A stretch of DNA of 64,000 nucleotides from CBDAPI01 sp965248635. GTDB taxonomy: Bacteria > Acidobacteriota > UBA6911 > RPQK01 > CBDAPI01. Shown in pieces: positions 52,136-60,878 of the stretch. Location of the stretch: NCBI GenBank assembly GCA_965248635.1, contig OZ252114.1, forward strand, positions 3,968,001 through 4,032,000. The letters run 5' to 3'. The notes under the pieces were generated by a model. The model saw only the letters and a list, made by a program, of their open reading frames with translations. It had not been told where the DNA came from and searched no databases. A program made the position numbers and the translations under genes. Numbering within the stretch: the first letter of the stretch is position 1; each line of letters opens with the position of its first letter.

Positions 52136-53932
52136 TTGAGACGGACAGCGTTCAGACCACCAGGTTTCCATCATTGGCTCTGGTTGATGGGCTTGACTGC
52201 GGCCGCCGCACTGGGTCAAACGGAAACGCCCGACTGGAAGGAACTCCTTTCCGAGCCCGAACACGAGATCAGGAGCCTGATTGACGTCAAGGTTCCCATG
52301 CGCGACGGCGTCCGCCTGTCGGCCGATGTCTATCTTCCCAGAGAAGAGGGCCAATGGCCTGTCATTCTGGAAAGGACTCCCTACGGCAACCAGGGTGACT
52401 GGTATGTGGAGCGAGCCCTCTATTTCGCGCGCCGGGGCTATGTTTATGTCCTGCAGGATTGTCGTGGTCGTTTCGACTCGGAAGGAAAGTTCTACGCCTG
52501 GTACGACGAGATCAACGACGGGCGGGACAGTCTCGACTGGTCTGGTACCCAACCCTGGTCCAACGGCAAGGTGGGGATGAACGGCATGTCCTACATGGGG
52601 CTGGTGCAGTGGATGGCGGCCCCCACGGGTTCTCCCTATTTGAAGACCATCATCCCCCAGATGGCGCCGGCCGATTACTACCTGTATGGCATGAACTACA
52701 CCGGAGGGGCTTTCCAGCTGCACATCAATCTGCCCTGGGCCATGTCCAACAGCTCCAGAAGCCGCCAGCCCATCGGTCTCTATGACTGGGACAAACTCTT
52801 TCGAAAGGTGCCGATTCTGACGCTGGACGAGGAAGCAACGGGACGCCCCATCGATTTCTACCGCGACTGGGTTCGCCACTCCAGCTGGGACGACTACTGG
52901 CAAAAGATCGGCAACTACGGAAAGTTCTCTCGGATGGATATACCCATTCTGCAGATTGCCGGCTGGTGGGACATTCACGGTGTGTCCCTTTTCGCCAACT
53001 ATGAGGGCCTTCAAAAGGAAGGAACCGAACGGGCGCGACGACTCCAGAAAGTGCTCATGGGACCCTGGGTCCACACCGACAAGCCCAAGCAGAAATATGG
53101 GATTATGGACTTCGGTGAGGAGTCCGTAGTTGACCACTATGAACTGTGGGTCCGCTGGATGGATCGCTGGCTCAAAGGCATCAAAAATGGCATGGAAGAC
53201 GAGCCCCCATTGAGGCTCTTCGTCATGGGTCGTAACCAGTGGAGGGAAGCTGAGAAATGGCCCCTGCCCGAGACGATTTGGACGAATTATTACTTGCGCA
53301 GTCAGGGCCGTGCCAACACAATGTTTGGGGACGGGGGCTTGCGTCGACAGGGCCCCGGGGCCTCTGAGCCTTCCGACCGTTACAGGTACGACCCTGAAGA
53401 CCCGGTTCCGCTGATCACCGGGATCCGGGACGGCTCGCACCCTCCGGCTGATCACCGGCCCATCGAGCGCAGAGATGATGTCCTCGTCTACACCAGTGAG
53501 CCCATGCAGCGGGAACTGGAAGTGACGGGACCCGTGGAGGCCAGCTTGTTTGCCTCCAGTTCAGCTCTGGACACGGACTGGACCGCCCGCCTGCTGGATG
53601 TCTACCCCGACGGCAGGTCAGTCAATATCTGCGAGGGTATTTTGCGGGCCCGATTCCGGGAATCGTTCCAGAAACCGGTCCTGCTGGAACCCGGTAGGAT
53701 CTACGAGTTCAGGATCAAGATGGGAGTCACGAGTCATGCTTTCCTGAAGGGGCACCGGATTCGCATTCAGATTTCGAGCAGCAATTTCCCACGCTTCGAT
53801 CGGAACTTGAATAACGGGGGGGATCTGGGGATCGACCCCACAATGGTGGTGGCCAGCCAGACTGTCTACCACGATTCCGAACATCCCTCTCATATTCTTC
53901 TTCCCGTGATTCCGTCAACGGAGGGCAATTAG
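52136..53932 (+). CDS. Secreted CocE/NonD family serine hydrolase
   Basis: 598 aa, apparent TTG start at 52136 with GAGG 8 nt upstream. Signal peptide (WLWLMGLTAAAALGQ), then VPMRDGVRLSADVYLP, nucleophile in MNGMSYMGLVQW, Asp in AGWWDIHG and His in GPWVHTDK. The C-terminal jelly roll ends HPSHILLPVIPST. Closely related to the copies at 12137 and 57877. It leads a CocE-HyuB-HyuA set (52-bp gap to HyuB), linking exported amide/ester hydrolysis with intracellular ATP-dependent amide chemistry. Confidence 0.92.
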   Translation: MRRTAFRPPGFHHWLWLMGLTAAAALGQTETPDWKELLSEPEHEIRSLIDVKVPMRDGVRLSADVYLPREEGQWPVILERTPYGNQGDWYVERALYFARRGYVYVLQDCRGRFDSEGKFYAWYDEINDGRDSLDWSGTQPWSNGKVGMNGMSYMGLVQWMAAPTGSPYLKTIIPQMAPADYYLYGMNYTGGAFQLHINLPWAMSNSSRSRQPIGLYDWDKLFRKVPILTLDEEATGRPIDFYRDWVRHSSWDDYWQKIGNYGKFSRMDIPILQIAGWWDIHGVSLFANYEGLQKEGTERARRLQKVLMGPWVHTDKPKQKYGIMDFGEESVVDHYELWVRWMDRWLKGIKNGMEDEPPLRLFVMGRNQWREAEKWPLPETIWTNYYLRSQGRANTMFGDGGLRRQGPGASEPSDRYRYDPEDPVPLITGIRDGSHPPADHRPIERRDDVLVYTSEPMQRELEVTGPVEASLFASSSALDTDWTARLLDVYPDGRSVNICEGILRARFRESFQKPVLLEPGRIYEFRIKMGVTSHAFLKGHRIRIQISSSNFPRFDRNLNNGGDLGIDPTMVVASQTVYHDSEHPSHILLPVIPSTEGN

Positions 53933-53984
53933 AGAAACCGCAAGTACCCGGAAGAAGTCAGTGGGAAAAGGAAGAACGACGGAA

Positions 53985-55742
53985 ATGGAATCGAGCGCAA
54001 AGAAAGCCAGGACTGACCCGATTCTCTTCGAGGTGATTCGCAACGCTCTGGTGGAGGCGACCGAGGAGATGTCGGTCTCCCTGCAACGCACCTCGTTCTC
54101 GACCAACATCAAGACCCGCCTGGATTATTCCTGCGCCTTTGTGGACCGGCAGGGCCGCATGGTGGCCCAGGCCTTCTGCCAGCCGGCCCACCTGGTGACG
54201 ATCGGCCGCCTGGTTCCCAGGGCCGTTGCCGAGTATGGAGCCGAGAACCTGAGCCCCGGAGACATGCTGGTGGTGAACGACCCTCACCGGCAGGCCAGCC
54301 ACCTCAACGATATCTTTTTAATCGCCCCCTTCTTTCACGACGGTGAAGTGCTGGGCTACGTCAGCAATATCTGTCATCACGTAGATGTCGGAGGAGGGGC
54401 ACCCAGCAGCATTGGAGCATTCCGCGAGATCTACCAGGAGGGAATCATCCTGCCGGTGGTGAAGCTGGTTGCTGAAGGCCAGGTGCATGCCGGTCTATGG
54501 AAGATGATTCTGGCCAACGTACGGGCCAAGCGGGAGGTGGCCGGAGATCTGAGGGCCCAGATTTCGGCCAACAACATGGGGATGCGGCGCTTCTCAGCCC
54601 TGGTGGAGCGCTACGGAATCGAGACGCTGGATTTCTACATCCAGCGGTTGCTCGAGTACACGGAAGAGCGCACGCGCAGCGAGCTCGAGAAGCTGCCCCG
54701 CGGGAGCTATGAGGCGGAAGGGTGGCTGGACGACGATGGGATCACCGACCAGCCAGTGCATTTGAAGGCCCGGGTGACCCTGGACGGGGAAACCGTCACC
54801 TTTGACTTCACGGGCACGGACGAGCAGCGCTGGGCACCCATGAACTGCAATCTGACCCAGACCTTCACGGCCTGTGTCTACGTGCTGAAATGCCTGGTGG
54901 ATCCGGACATTCCGGTCAACGAAGGTTTTTACCAGCCGATCCGGGTGATTGCGCCCGAGGGATCGGCGGTGAATGCACGCCACCCGGGAGCCATCGTGGG
55001 CGGCTGGGAAGTCGCCATGCGCCTCTGCGAGATTCTCTTCAAGGCCCTGTCGCAGGGGGTTTCGGAGGCGGTTCCCGCCGGAACCAAGGGCATGATTTGC
55101 CATGTAGGATTTGGAGGGGAAGATCCTCGAACCGGAGAGTACTACACGTTTCTGGAAACGGTTGCCGGGGGATACGGAGGCCGGAGCGGTTCGGACGGGC
55201 CGGATGCGGTGCAGACTCACATTCAGAACACCCAGAACGCGCCCATCGAGGAGACGGAGCTCAACTACCCGGTTCGCATCACGCGCTACAGCCTGATCCC
55301 CGACTCGGAGGGTCCGGGACAGTTTCGGGGCGGCCTGGGCCTGTGTCGGGAGTACATTTTTCCCGATCACGAACCGGTTCTTACGACTCTGGCCGACCGC
55401 ACCAAGTTTCCCCCCTGGGGTCTGTTTGGTGGAGGTGACGGGAAGCCGGCACGCTATCTTGCCCGTTCCAACGACCAGGAAAGGAAACTGACCTCCAAGG
55501 GAACCGCCCCGGTGAAAGCCGGGGACCGGGTTCGGGTGGAGACCTGCGGGGGTGGGGGCTACGGCCCTCCCTGGTTACGGGATCCCGAGCTGGTGCTTGG
55601 CGACGTAAGGGAGGAAAAAATCAGTCCCCAGAGAGCCCGCGAACTGTACGGTGTCGCGATGGATAGCGCCACCGGAAAGGTAGACCCCGCTGAAACGCGG
55701 AGACTGCGCCAGAGGCTGAAAGAAGAGGCAAACAGACAATGA
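53985..55742 (+). CDS. hyuB: Hydantoinase B/oxoprolinase family subunit
   Basis: 585 aa from ATG 53985 (MESSAKKARTDPILFEV); a GTG at 53961 would add eight residues. Signatures: NALVEATEEMSVSLQ, MLVVNDPHRQASHLNDI, CHHVDVGGGAP, FDFTGTDEQRWAPMN, and GGYGGRSGSDGPDA. It overlaps HyuA by 4 bp (ATGA), the hallmark of a coupled heteromer. Together they are ATP-dependent ring-opening amidohydrolases or acetone-type carboxylases. A near-identical copy without HyuA is at 38368. Confidence 0.92.
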   Translation: MESSAKKARTDPILFEVIRNALVEATEEMSVSLQRTSFSTNIKTRLDYSCAFVDRQGRMVAQAFCQPAHLVTIGRLVPRAVAEYGAENLSPGDMLVVNDPHRQASHLNDIFLIAPFFHDGEVLGYVSNICHHVDVGGGAPSSIGAFREIYQEGIILPVVKLVAEGQVHAGLWKMILANVRAKREVAGDLRAQISANNMGMRRFSALVERYGIETLDFYIQRLLEYTEERTRSELEKLPRGSYEAEGWLDDDGITDQPVHLKARVTLDGETVTFDFTGTDEQRWAPMNCNLTQTFTACVYVLKCLVDPDIPVNEGFYQPIRVIAPEGSAVNARHPGAIVGGWEVAMRLCEILFKALSQGVSEAVPAGTKGMICHVGFGGEDPRTGEYYTFLETVAGGYGGRSGSDGPDAVQTHIQNTQNAPIEETELNYPVRITRYSLIPDSEGPGQFRGGLGLCREYIFPDHEPVLTTLADRTKFPPWGLFGGGDGKPARYLARSNDQERKLTSKGTAPVKAGDRVRVETCGGGGYGPPWLRDPELVLGDVREEKISPQRARELYGVAMDSATGKVDPAETRRLRQRLKEEANRQ

Positions 55743-57850
55743 CGGATCAGTTTCGATTAGGGGTGGATGTTGGAGGAACCTTTACGGATGGCGTCCTCAT
55801 CTCGGAAGCCACGGGAAAGACTTCCATCACCAAAGTACCTTCAACTCCCAGCGACCCTGCGGTGGGCTTTCTCCATGCTGTGGAGCGAATCCTCGAGCAG
55901 CAGGGCCTGAGACCTCAGGACATTTCCTATCTGGTTCATGGGACAACGGTCGCCACCAACTCGCTGATTGAAGGGAAAACCCCCCGCACCGCCTTCCTCA
56001 CCACGGCTGGATTCCGAGACATGCTCGAGATTGGCCGCCAGGTGAGGCCTTCTCTGTACGATATTCACTTCCAGAAAACGCGACCTCTGGTTCCCCGGGA
56101 TCTGGCTTTCGAAGTCTCGGAAAGACTGGATGCAACGGGAGAGGTGCTGGTCGAACTGGACGAAGAGGGGGTCCGGAAAGTCGCCCGGCAGCTCAAGGAG
56201 CAGGAGGTCAAGTCGATCGCAGTCTGCTTCCTTCACTCCTATCTGAATCCGCGCCACGAAGAACGCGTCATGGAGATCCTGCACGAATCCGACCCGGATC
56301 TCCTGGTTTCTCTTTCCTCTCACGTCTGTCCCGAGTTCCGGGAGTATTTCCGGGCCTCCACGACCGTGATCAACGCCTGCGTTCGACCGATGCTGGCCCG
56401 CTACCTGGAGGGGATCCAGGATCGCCTCAAAGGTCAGGGGATGGAAGCGGAACTCTTGATCATGCAATCGAGCGGGGGTGTGCTGACCTTCGAAACCGGT
56501 GCTGAAAAACCGGCCTACATGGTGGAATCCGGACCGGCTGCCGGCGTGATCGTGTCTAATTTCATTGCTGGAGGTCTGGGACACAAGGACGTGATCTCCT
56601 TCGACATGGGGGGGACGACGGCCAAGGTGGGACTGATACTGGACGGCCGCCCCAAAGTGACCAAGGAATACGAAGTCGGGGCGCAGGCGCTGCCGGGAAC
56701 AGGCCAGTCGCGGGGCAGTGGATACCCGATTCGAGTTCCGGTCATTGATCTGGTGGAAATCGGTGCAGGCGGAGGGAGTATTGCCTGGGTGGACCCCGGC
56801 AAGATCCTGCGCGTCGGACCCCAGAGTGCCGGGGCCGACCCCGGACCAGTCTGCTACGGCCGGGGAGGAAAGGAGCCCACCATCACCGATGCCAACCTGG
56901 TTCTGGGACGGCTCAATCCCGGTTTTTTCCTGGGGGGTGAGATGGGCCTTGATACCGAAGCTTCCCGGGAGGGCATTCGGCAAAGATGCGCAGAGCCCCT
57001 GGGGATGGAGGTAGTCGAGTGTGCCCATGGGATCGTTGAGATCGCCAACGCTGAGATGACTAACGCCCTGCGCATCATGACTGTACGCCGGGGCTATGAT
57101 CCCCGCGAGCTTGTGATGGTGGCCTTTGGGGGCGCCGGACCCCTGCACGCCAATCGACTGTGTGCCGAAATGCAGATTCCTCTATTGATCATCCCGCCGA
57201 GTCCAGGCACCGCGTCGGCCCTCGGACTGCTGGTCACCGATCTCAAACATGAGTTTGCCCAGACCCGCATTATGCAGCAGGACAAGGTCGATCTGGACGC
57301 CATCAACAGCCTCTTGAGCACCATGGAGAAGGAAGGAAGAACAGCACTCAGACAGGAAGGACTCGCCGACGAGGACATCACTTTCCTGCGCCAGATCGAG
57401 ATACGGTATGCCGGGCAGTCGTACGAACTAGCAATCGATTGCCCAGGGCATCAGGTGACGTCGCAAGACCTGGACGCAGTGATTGCCGAGTTTCACCGTG
57501 AACACGACCGCACCTACGGGCACGGTTACCCGGATCAGCCCGTTGAACTGGTTAATTTCCGAGTCACTGCCCAGGGTGCCATCCGCAAACCGCAACTGTG
57601 GGAGATTGCTGCCAGCGAGACCAGTGTGGAGTCGGCAGTCAAGGAGACCCGCAGTGTTTTCTTCGGGGCGACCCATGACTTCGAGGAGACCCCAGTTTAC
57701 GATCGGGGACGGCTGGCCCGGGGGCATCGCTTCGAAGGTTCCGCCATCGTAGAGGAACTCGATTCCACGACCCTGGTCGAGCCCGGCTTCCAGGTTGAAG
57801 TCGATAGTTTTGGCAATCTCCTGATTTGTCCGATCGCGGTTACTGGTTGA
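55739..57850 (+). CDS. hyuA: Hydantoinase A/oxoprolinase family ATP-binding subunit
   Basis: 703 aa. The ASKHA ATPase fold starts with GVDVGGTFTDGVL, followed by VHGTTVATNSLIEGKTP, MQSSGGVLTFETGAEKPAYMVESGPAAGV and FDMGGTTAKVGLI. The C-terminal domain has FGGAGPLHANRLC and a beta-rich end. HyuA phosphorylates a lactam or hydantoin to drive ring opening by HyuB. ATG overlaps the HyuB stop by 4 bp. The TGA stop (57848-57850) lies in the left arm of a perfect palindrome shared with the convergent CocE gene. Confidence 0.93.
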   Translation: MTDQFRLGVDVGGTFTDGVLISEATGKTSITKVPSTPSDPAVGFLHAVERILEQQGLRPQDISYLVHGTTVATNSLIEGKTPRTAFLTTAGFRDMLEIGRQVRPSLYDIHFQKTRPLVPRDLAFEVSERLDATGEVLVELDEEGVRKVARQLKEQEVKSIAVCFLHSYLNPRHEERVMEILHESDPDLLVSLSSHVCPEFREYFRASTTVINACVRPMLARYLEGIQDRLKGQGMEAELLIMQSSGGVLTFETGAEKPAYMVESGPAAGVIVSNFIAGGLGHKDVISFDMGGTTAKVGLILDGRPKVTKEYEVGAQALPGTGQSRGSGYPIRVPVIDLVEIGAGGGSIAWVDPGKILRVGPQSAGADPGPVCYGRGGKEPTITDANLVLGRLNPGFFLGGEMGLDTEASREGIRQRCAEPLGMEVVECAHGIVEIANAEMTNALRIMTVRRGYDPRELVMVAFGGAGPLHANRLCAEMQIPLLIIPPSPGTASALGLLVTDLKHEFAQTRIMQQDKVDLDAINSLLSTMEKEGRTALRQEGLADEDITFLRQIEIRYAGQSYELAIDCPGHQVTSQDLDAVIAEFHREHDRTYGHGYPDQPVELVNFRVTAQGAIRKPQLWEIAASETSVESAVKETRSVFFGATHDFEETPVYDRGRLARGHRFEGSAIVEELDSTTLVEPGFQVEVDSFGNLLICPIAVTG

Positions 57851-57881
57851 AGGTTGAAAGTTGCAACTTTCAACCTTCAAC
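57846..57881. repeat. 36-bp perfect palindrome holding the stop codons of two convergent genes
   Basis: GTTGAAGGTTGAAAGTTG (57846-57863) is followed with no spacer by its exact reverse complement (57864-57881). The HyuA TGA is at 57848-57850 and the CocE stop, read on the minus strand, at 57877-57879, in mirror positions. It could act as a bidirectional transcription terminator although it is AT-rich and has no T-run. Same motif as 50766-50889. Confidence 0.75.
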
Positions 57882-59694
57882 TTTCAGGCGACGGGATGAC
57901 GGGAAGGAGGATGTGCGAGGGGTGCTGCCGGTCGTGGTAGACCGTCTGGTTTGCCGACACCATCAGCAGATCGATTCCCGGCTCTGCACCGGTGTTGAGA
58001 TTGCGGTCGAAGCGGGGAAAGTTGCTGCTGGAGACTTCAATCCGAATGCTGTGTCCCTTCAGGAACACGTGACTGATGACTCCCACCTCCACGAAGAACT
58101 CGTAAACCGTGCCTGGCTCCATGAGGACCGGATTCTCGAACTGACCTGGCGCTGGAACCGCCGTGCGAATCGACGGGGGATTCCGAAAGCGGGCTCGAAG
58201 GATTCCATCACAAAGATTGACAGCCCGGCCGTCGGGATAGACATCCAGCAGCTTTACCGTCCAGTCGGTATCGAGAGCGGAGCTGCTGGCATGGATCTTT
58301 GCATGAATGGGTCCCGTGACCTCCAGCGGCTCGGAGAGAGAAGCGTCGGTGTAGACAAGCACATCCGGTCTGCGCTCCACGGGGCGATGATCAACGGGGA
58401 GAATCTGCCCGTTGGGGTGTAGTCCCAGGGCGGGGACGGGGTCGCGGGGATCGTAGAGGTAGGAATCGGGGGGCTCCTCCCGGCCCGGGATATCGCGGCT
58501 CAGCGAGCCGTCCCCGAACAGCGTGGCGGCGCTACCCTGGCTCCGCAGGTAAAGGGGCGTCCAGCGAGTCTCCGGGAGAGGCCATTTCGTGGCCGTCCTC
58601 CAGCGGTTGATACCCATGGTAAAAAGCTTCAGCGGTGGTTCCTCCTGCACAGCGTTCTCGATGTCCTTCAGCCAGTGATCCATCCAGCGCAGGTACAACT
58701 CGTAGAGGTCGAGCACCGACTCGCTTCCAAAGTCCAGCACACCGGCCTTCTGCTCGGGATGGTCGGTGTGCAGCCAGGGGCCAACCACCACTTTCTGCAA
58801 CCGGATGGCGCGCTCAGTACCCTCCTTCTGCAGACCCTCGTAGTTGGCAAACAGGGATTTGGCGTGGGCGTCCAGCCAGCCGCTGATTTGCAGAATAGGA
58901 AGGTCCATCTCGTGAAAGTGCCCGTAATTGCTTACCTTCTTCCAGAAATCGTCGTAGGTATAGTGGCGTATCCAGTCCCGGTAGAAAGGAATCTCACGCC
59001 CGGTGACCTGTATATCCCCCGTGAGAACGGGGAGGTGTCTGAAGAAGCGGTCCCAGTTGTAGTGCTCTCGAGTCTGCCGGGTTCTGGCGCTGTGGGCTGT
59101 CGCCCAGGGCAGATTGACGTAAGGGAGGCTTACACCTCCCGTGTAGGTGGGGCCGTAGATGTATCTGTCCGCCGAGGCCATCTGGGGAATGATGGCTTTC
59201 AGATAAGGAGATCCCGTGCGGGCAGCCAGCCACTGGACGATTCCCATGTGGGACATCCCCAGCATTCCGACCCGGCCGCTCGACCAGGATTGTGTGCCGC
59301 ACCAGTCGAGGGTGTCCCGCCCGTCCTGACTCTCGTTGTGGAAGGCGTAGTACTCGCCATCCGAGTCGTAACGACCGCGCACGTCCTGGAGCACGTAGGC
59401 GTACCCCCGGCGGGCAAAATAGAGAGCCCGTTCCACGTACCAGTCGTCGATGTTCCCATACGGGGTCCGCTCCAGAAGGACGGGCCACTTTTTGTCCTGC
59501 TCGGGAAGATAGACATCGGCCGACAGCCACACTCCATCGCGCATCGGCACCTTCGTGTCGACCAGCACTCTGATCTCGTGATCAGGTTTCGAAAGGAGCC
59601 TCTTCCAGGCGGCAGTCTCCTGTGCAGAGAGATGGATCCAAAACGAAAAGCAGGAGAGTGCAACGGCCAGCCTGCACTTGATTCTCCGCGTCAT
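57877..59694 (-). CDS. Secreted CocE/NonD family serine hydrolase
   Basis: 605 aa with a signal peptide (LAVALSCFSFWIHLSAQ). VPMRDGVWLSADVYLP, Asp in SGWLDAHAKS and His in GPWLHTDH fit the family. The nucleophile elbow reads LGMSHMGIVQW, with His after the Ser where the other copies have Tyr. The C-terminus is HPSHILLPVIPSPES, whose last codons lie in the palindrome. It is the most similar copy to the frameshifted gene at 12137, so that gene's lost frame can be inferred from it. It is the last gene of the DUF1080-GWxTD-TPR run, 30 bp after the TPR frame. Confidence 0.92.
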   Translation of the reverse strand: MTRRIKCRLAVALSCFSFWIHLSAQETAAWKRLLSKPDHEIRVLVDTKVPMRDGVWLSADVYLPEQDKKWPVLLERTPYGNIDDWYVERALYFARRGYAYVLQDVRGRYDSDGEYYAFHNESQDGRDTLDWCGTQSWSSGRVGMLGMSHMGIVQWLAARTGSPYLKAIIPQMASADRYIYGPTYTGGVSLPYVNLPWATAHSARTRQTREHYNWDRFFRHLPVLTGDIQVTGREIPFYRDWIRHYTYDDFWKKVSNYGHFHEMDLPILQISGWLDAHAKSLFANYEGLQKEGTERAIRLQKVVVGPWLHTDHPEQKAGVLDFGSESVLDLYELYLRWMDHWLKDIENAVQEEPPLKLFTMGINRWRTATKWPLPETRWTPLYLRSQGSAATLFGDGSLSRDIPGREEPPDSYLYDPRDPVPALGLHPNGQILPVDHRPVERRPDVLVYTDASLSEPLEVTGPIHAKIHASSSALDTDWTVKLLDVYPDGRAVNLCDGILRARFRNPPSIRTAVPAPGQFENPVLMEPGTVYEFFVEVGVISHVFLKGHSIRIEVSSSNFPRFDRNLNTGAEPGIDLLMVSANQTVYHDRQHPSHILLPVIPSPES

Positions 59695-59724
59695 TCTGGT
59701 GCCACGCCTTTGATTATGGTTCTC

Positions 59725-60222
59725 TCACGACCAGCGCTCGTGCGGTTCCTTCTCTGTCTGCTGCTGCGTTTCCAGATCCCGAAACCGGGCAAAGGCCCTT
59801 TGAGCTTCTTCGGTCTGCCCCTGCCGGGCCAGAACCTGGCCCAGCTCCAGGTAGGCCATTTTCAGCTGAGGCTCCAGGTGAATGGCCTTTGTCAGCTCGG
59901 CCTCGGCCGCCTCCAGCTGGTTGGACTCGCGCAGTACTTTCCCGAGATAAGCCCGGGCCAGAGCGTGGTCTGGATTCAGCCGCAGGCAATCGCCGAATTC
60001 CGTCTTCGCCTCCTCCCAACGGCCCAACTGGGTCAACAGGATTCCGTAAAAATAGCGACCCGCGGAATCTTCGGGATTCCTCTTCAGTGCGGTCCTGTAG
60101 ATCTCCTCTGCTGACTCCAGGTCTCCATCCTGGGCCAGCGTGTTGCCCAGGCTCACGTACACATTGGCAAAGTCCGGGTCCAGCTGCAGGACACGCCGAA
60201 ACTCCCCGGCCGCTTGTTTCAA
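59725..60222 (-). CDS. TPR protein, second half (possibly split from the upstream TPR frame)
   Basis: 165 aa of tetratricopeptide repeats (QLDPDFANVYVSLGNTLAQDGD, RLNPDHALARAYLGKVL, HLEPQLKMAYLELGQVL). The apparent start is a TTG overlapping the TGA of the preceding frame (TTGA). The first residues KQAAGEFRRVLQLDP directly complete a TPR begun by the previous frame (LAQTYQQQSS). This is as expected if one gene were split by a frameshift; translational coupling at TTGA is the alternative. Confidence 0.65.
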   Translation of the reverse strand: MKQAAGEFRRVLQLDPDFANVYVSLGNTLAQDGDLESAEEIYRTALKRNPEDSAGRYFYGILLTQLGRWEEAKTEFGDCLRLNPDHALARAYLGKVLRESNQLEAAEAELTKAIHLEPQLKMAYLELGQVLARQGQTEEAQRAFARFRDLETQQQTEKEPHERWS

Positions 60223-60878
60223 CTTGACTGCTGCTGGTAGGTCTGCGCCAGAGAATCGTGCAAAGCGGGAGAGTCGGGGAGTTGTCCCAGGGCGTAGCCC
60301 AGGATTTTTTCGGCCTGTGGGTAGGCTCGGCCGTCGATCAGCAACTGGGAGTAGTCCAGGTAGAAACTCTCGTTACCCGGTTCCTTCTCGATCGCCTTCT
60401 CAAAGTTCTTCACAGCCTGGTCATAGAGTTCCGCCTCGAACTGAACACGCCCCAGTAGGAAAATAACCGCCGCCCTCTCCGGATTCAGGCGCAAGCTCCT
60501 CTCCAGTGCGTCAATCGCCGGATTATGTTCTCCCAGGCGGGCCAGGCTGAAGGCCAGCCCCACCAGCAGGTCGTGGTTCTCAGGTGAGAGGGACAGAGCT
60601 CGCTGGTAGGCTTCACGCGCAGCCGACCAGTCTCCGAGCTGTAGCCGCAGGGCACCCATCAAACCCCACAGCCGGGCGGATTCCCCGCCCACCTCCAGCT
60701 CTGCTTCCAGTAGCTGGCGAGCTCTCGAGGTCTGGCCTGATCCCATCAGGTTTTCGACCTGTGCCAGGGTGTCGGACTGGGCCGGGACCCGGACCAGGAG
60801 AAAAAGCCAGAGAAGCAGAAATGCAGTGCCTGACAGCCTGAGTCCTGTCCCTGTGAATCGACTGTGTCCCGTTATCAC
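60219..60878 (-). CDS. TPR protein, first half, exported
   Basis: 219 aa. N-terminal signal/anchor helix (GTAFLLLWLFLLVRVPAQS) followed by five TPR-like repeats such as LSPENHDLLVGLAFSLARLG and EKEPGNESFYLDYSQLLIDG. It ends mid-repeat (QTYQQQSS-stop), and the next frame carries on the repeat. Its ATG overlaps the GWxTD gene stop by 4 bp (60875-60878), so the two are coupled. Confidence 0.7.
   Translation of the reverse strand: MITGHSRFTGTGLRLSGTAFLLLWLFLLVRVPAQSDTLAQVENLMGSGQTSRARQLLEAELEVGGESARLWGLMGALRLQLGDWSAAREAYQRALSLSPENHDLLVGLAFSLARLGEHNPAIDALERSLRLNPERAAVIFLLGRVQFEAELYDQAVKNFEKAIEKEPGNESFYLDYSQLLIDGRAYPQAEKILGYALGQLPDSPALHDSLAQTYQQQSS

Noticed and set aside
52025..53455. Minus-strand ORF of 476 codons
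   Set aside because: Antisense shadow of the CocE hydrolase at 52136; similar shadows occur opposite other CocE copies.
57846..57881. Reading the palindrome as a classical intrinsic terminator
   Set aside because: The stem is perfect but AT-rich and lacks a following T-run on either strand, so it is listed as a repeat with possible terminator function only.
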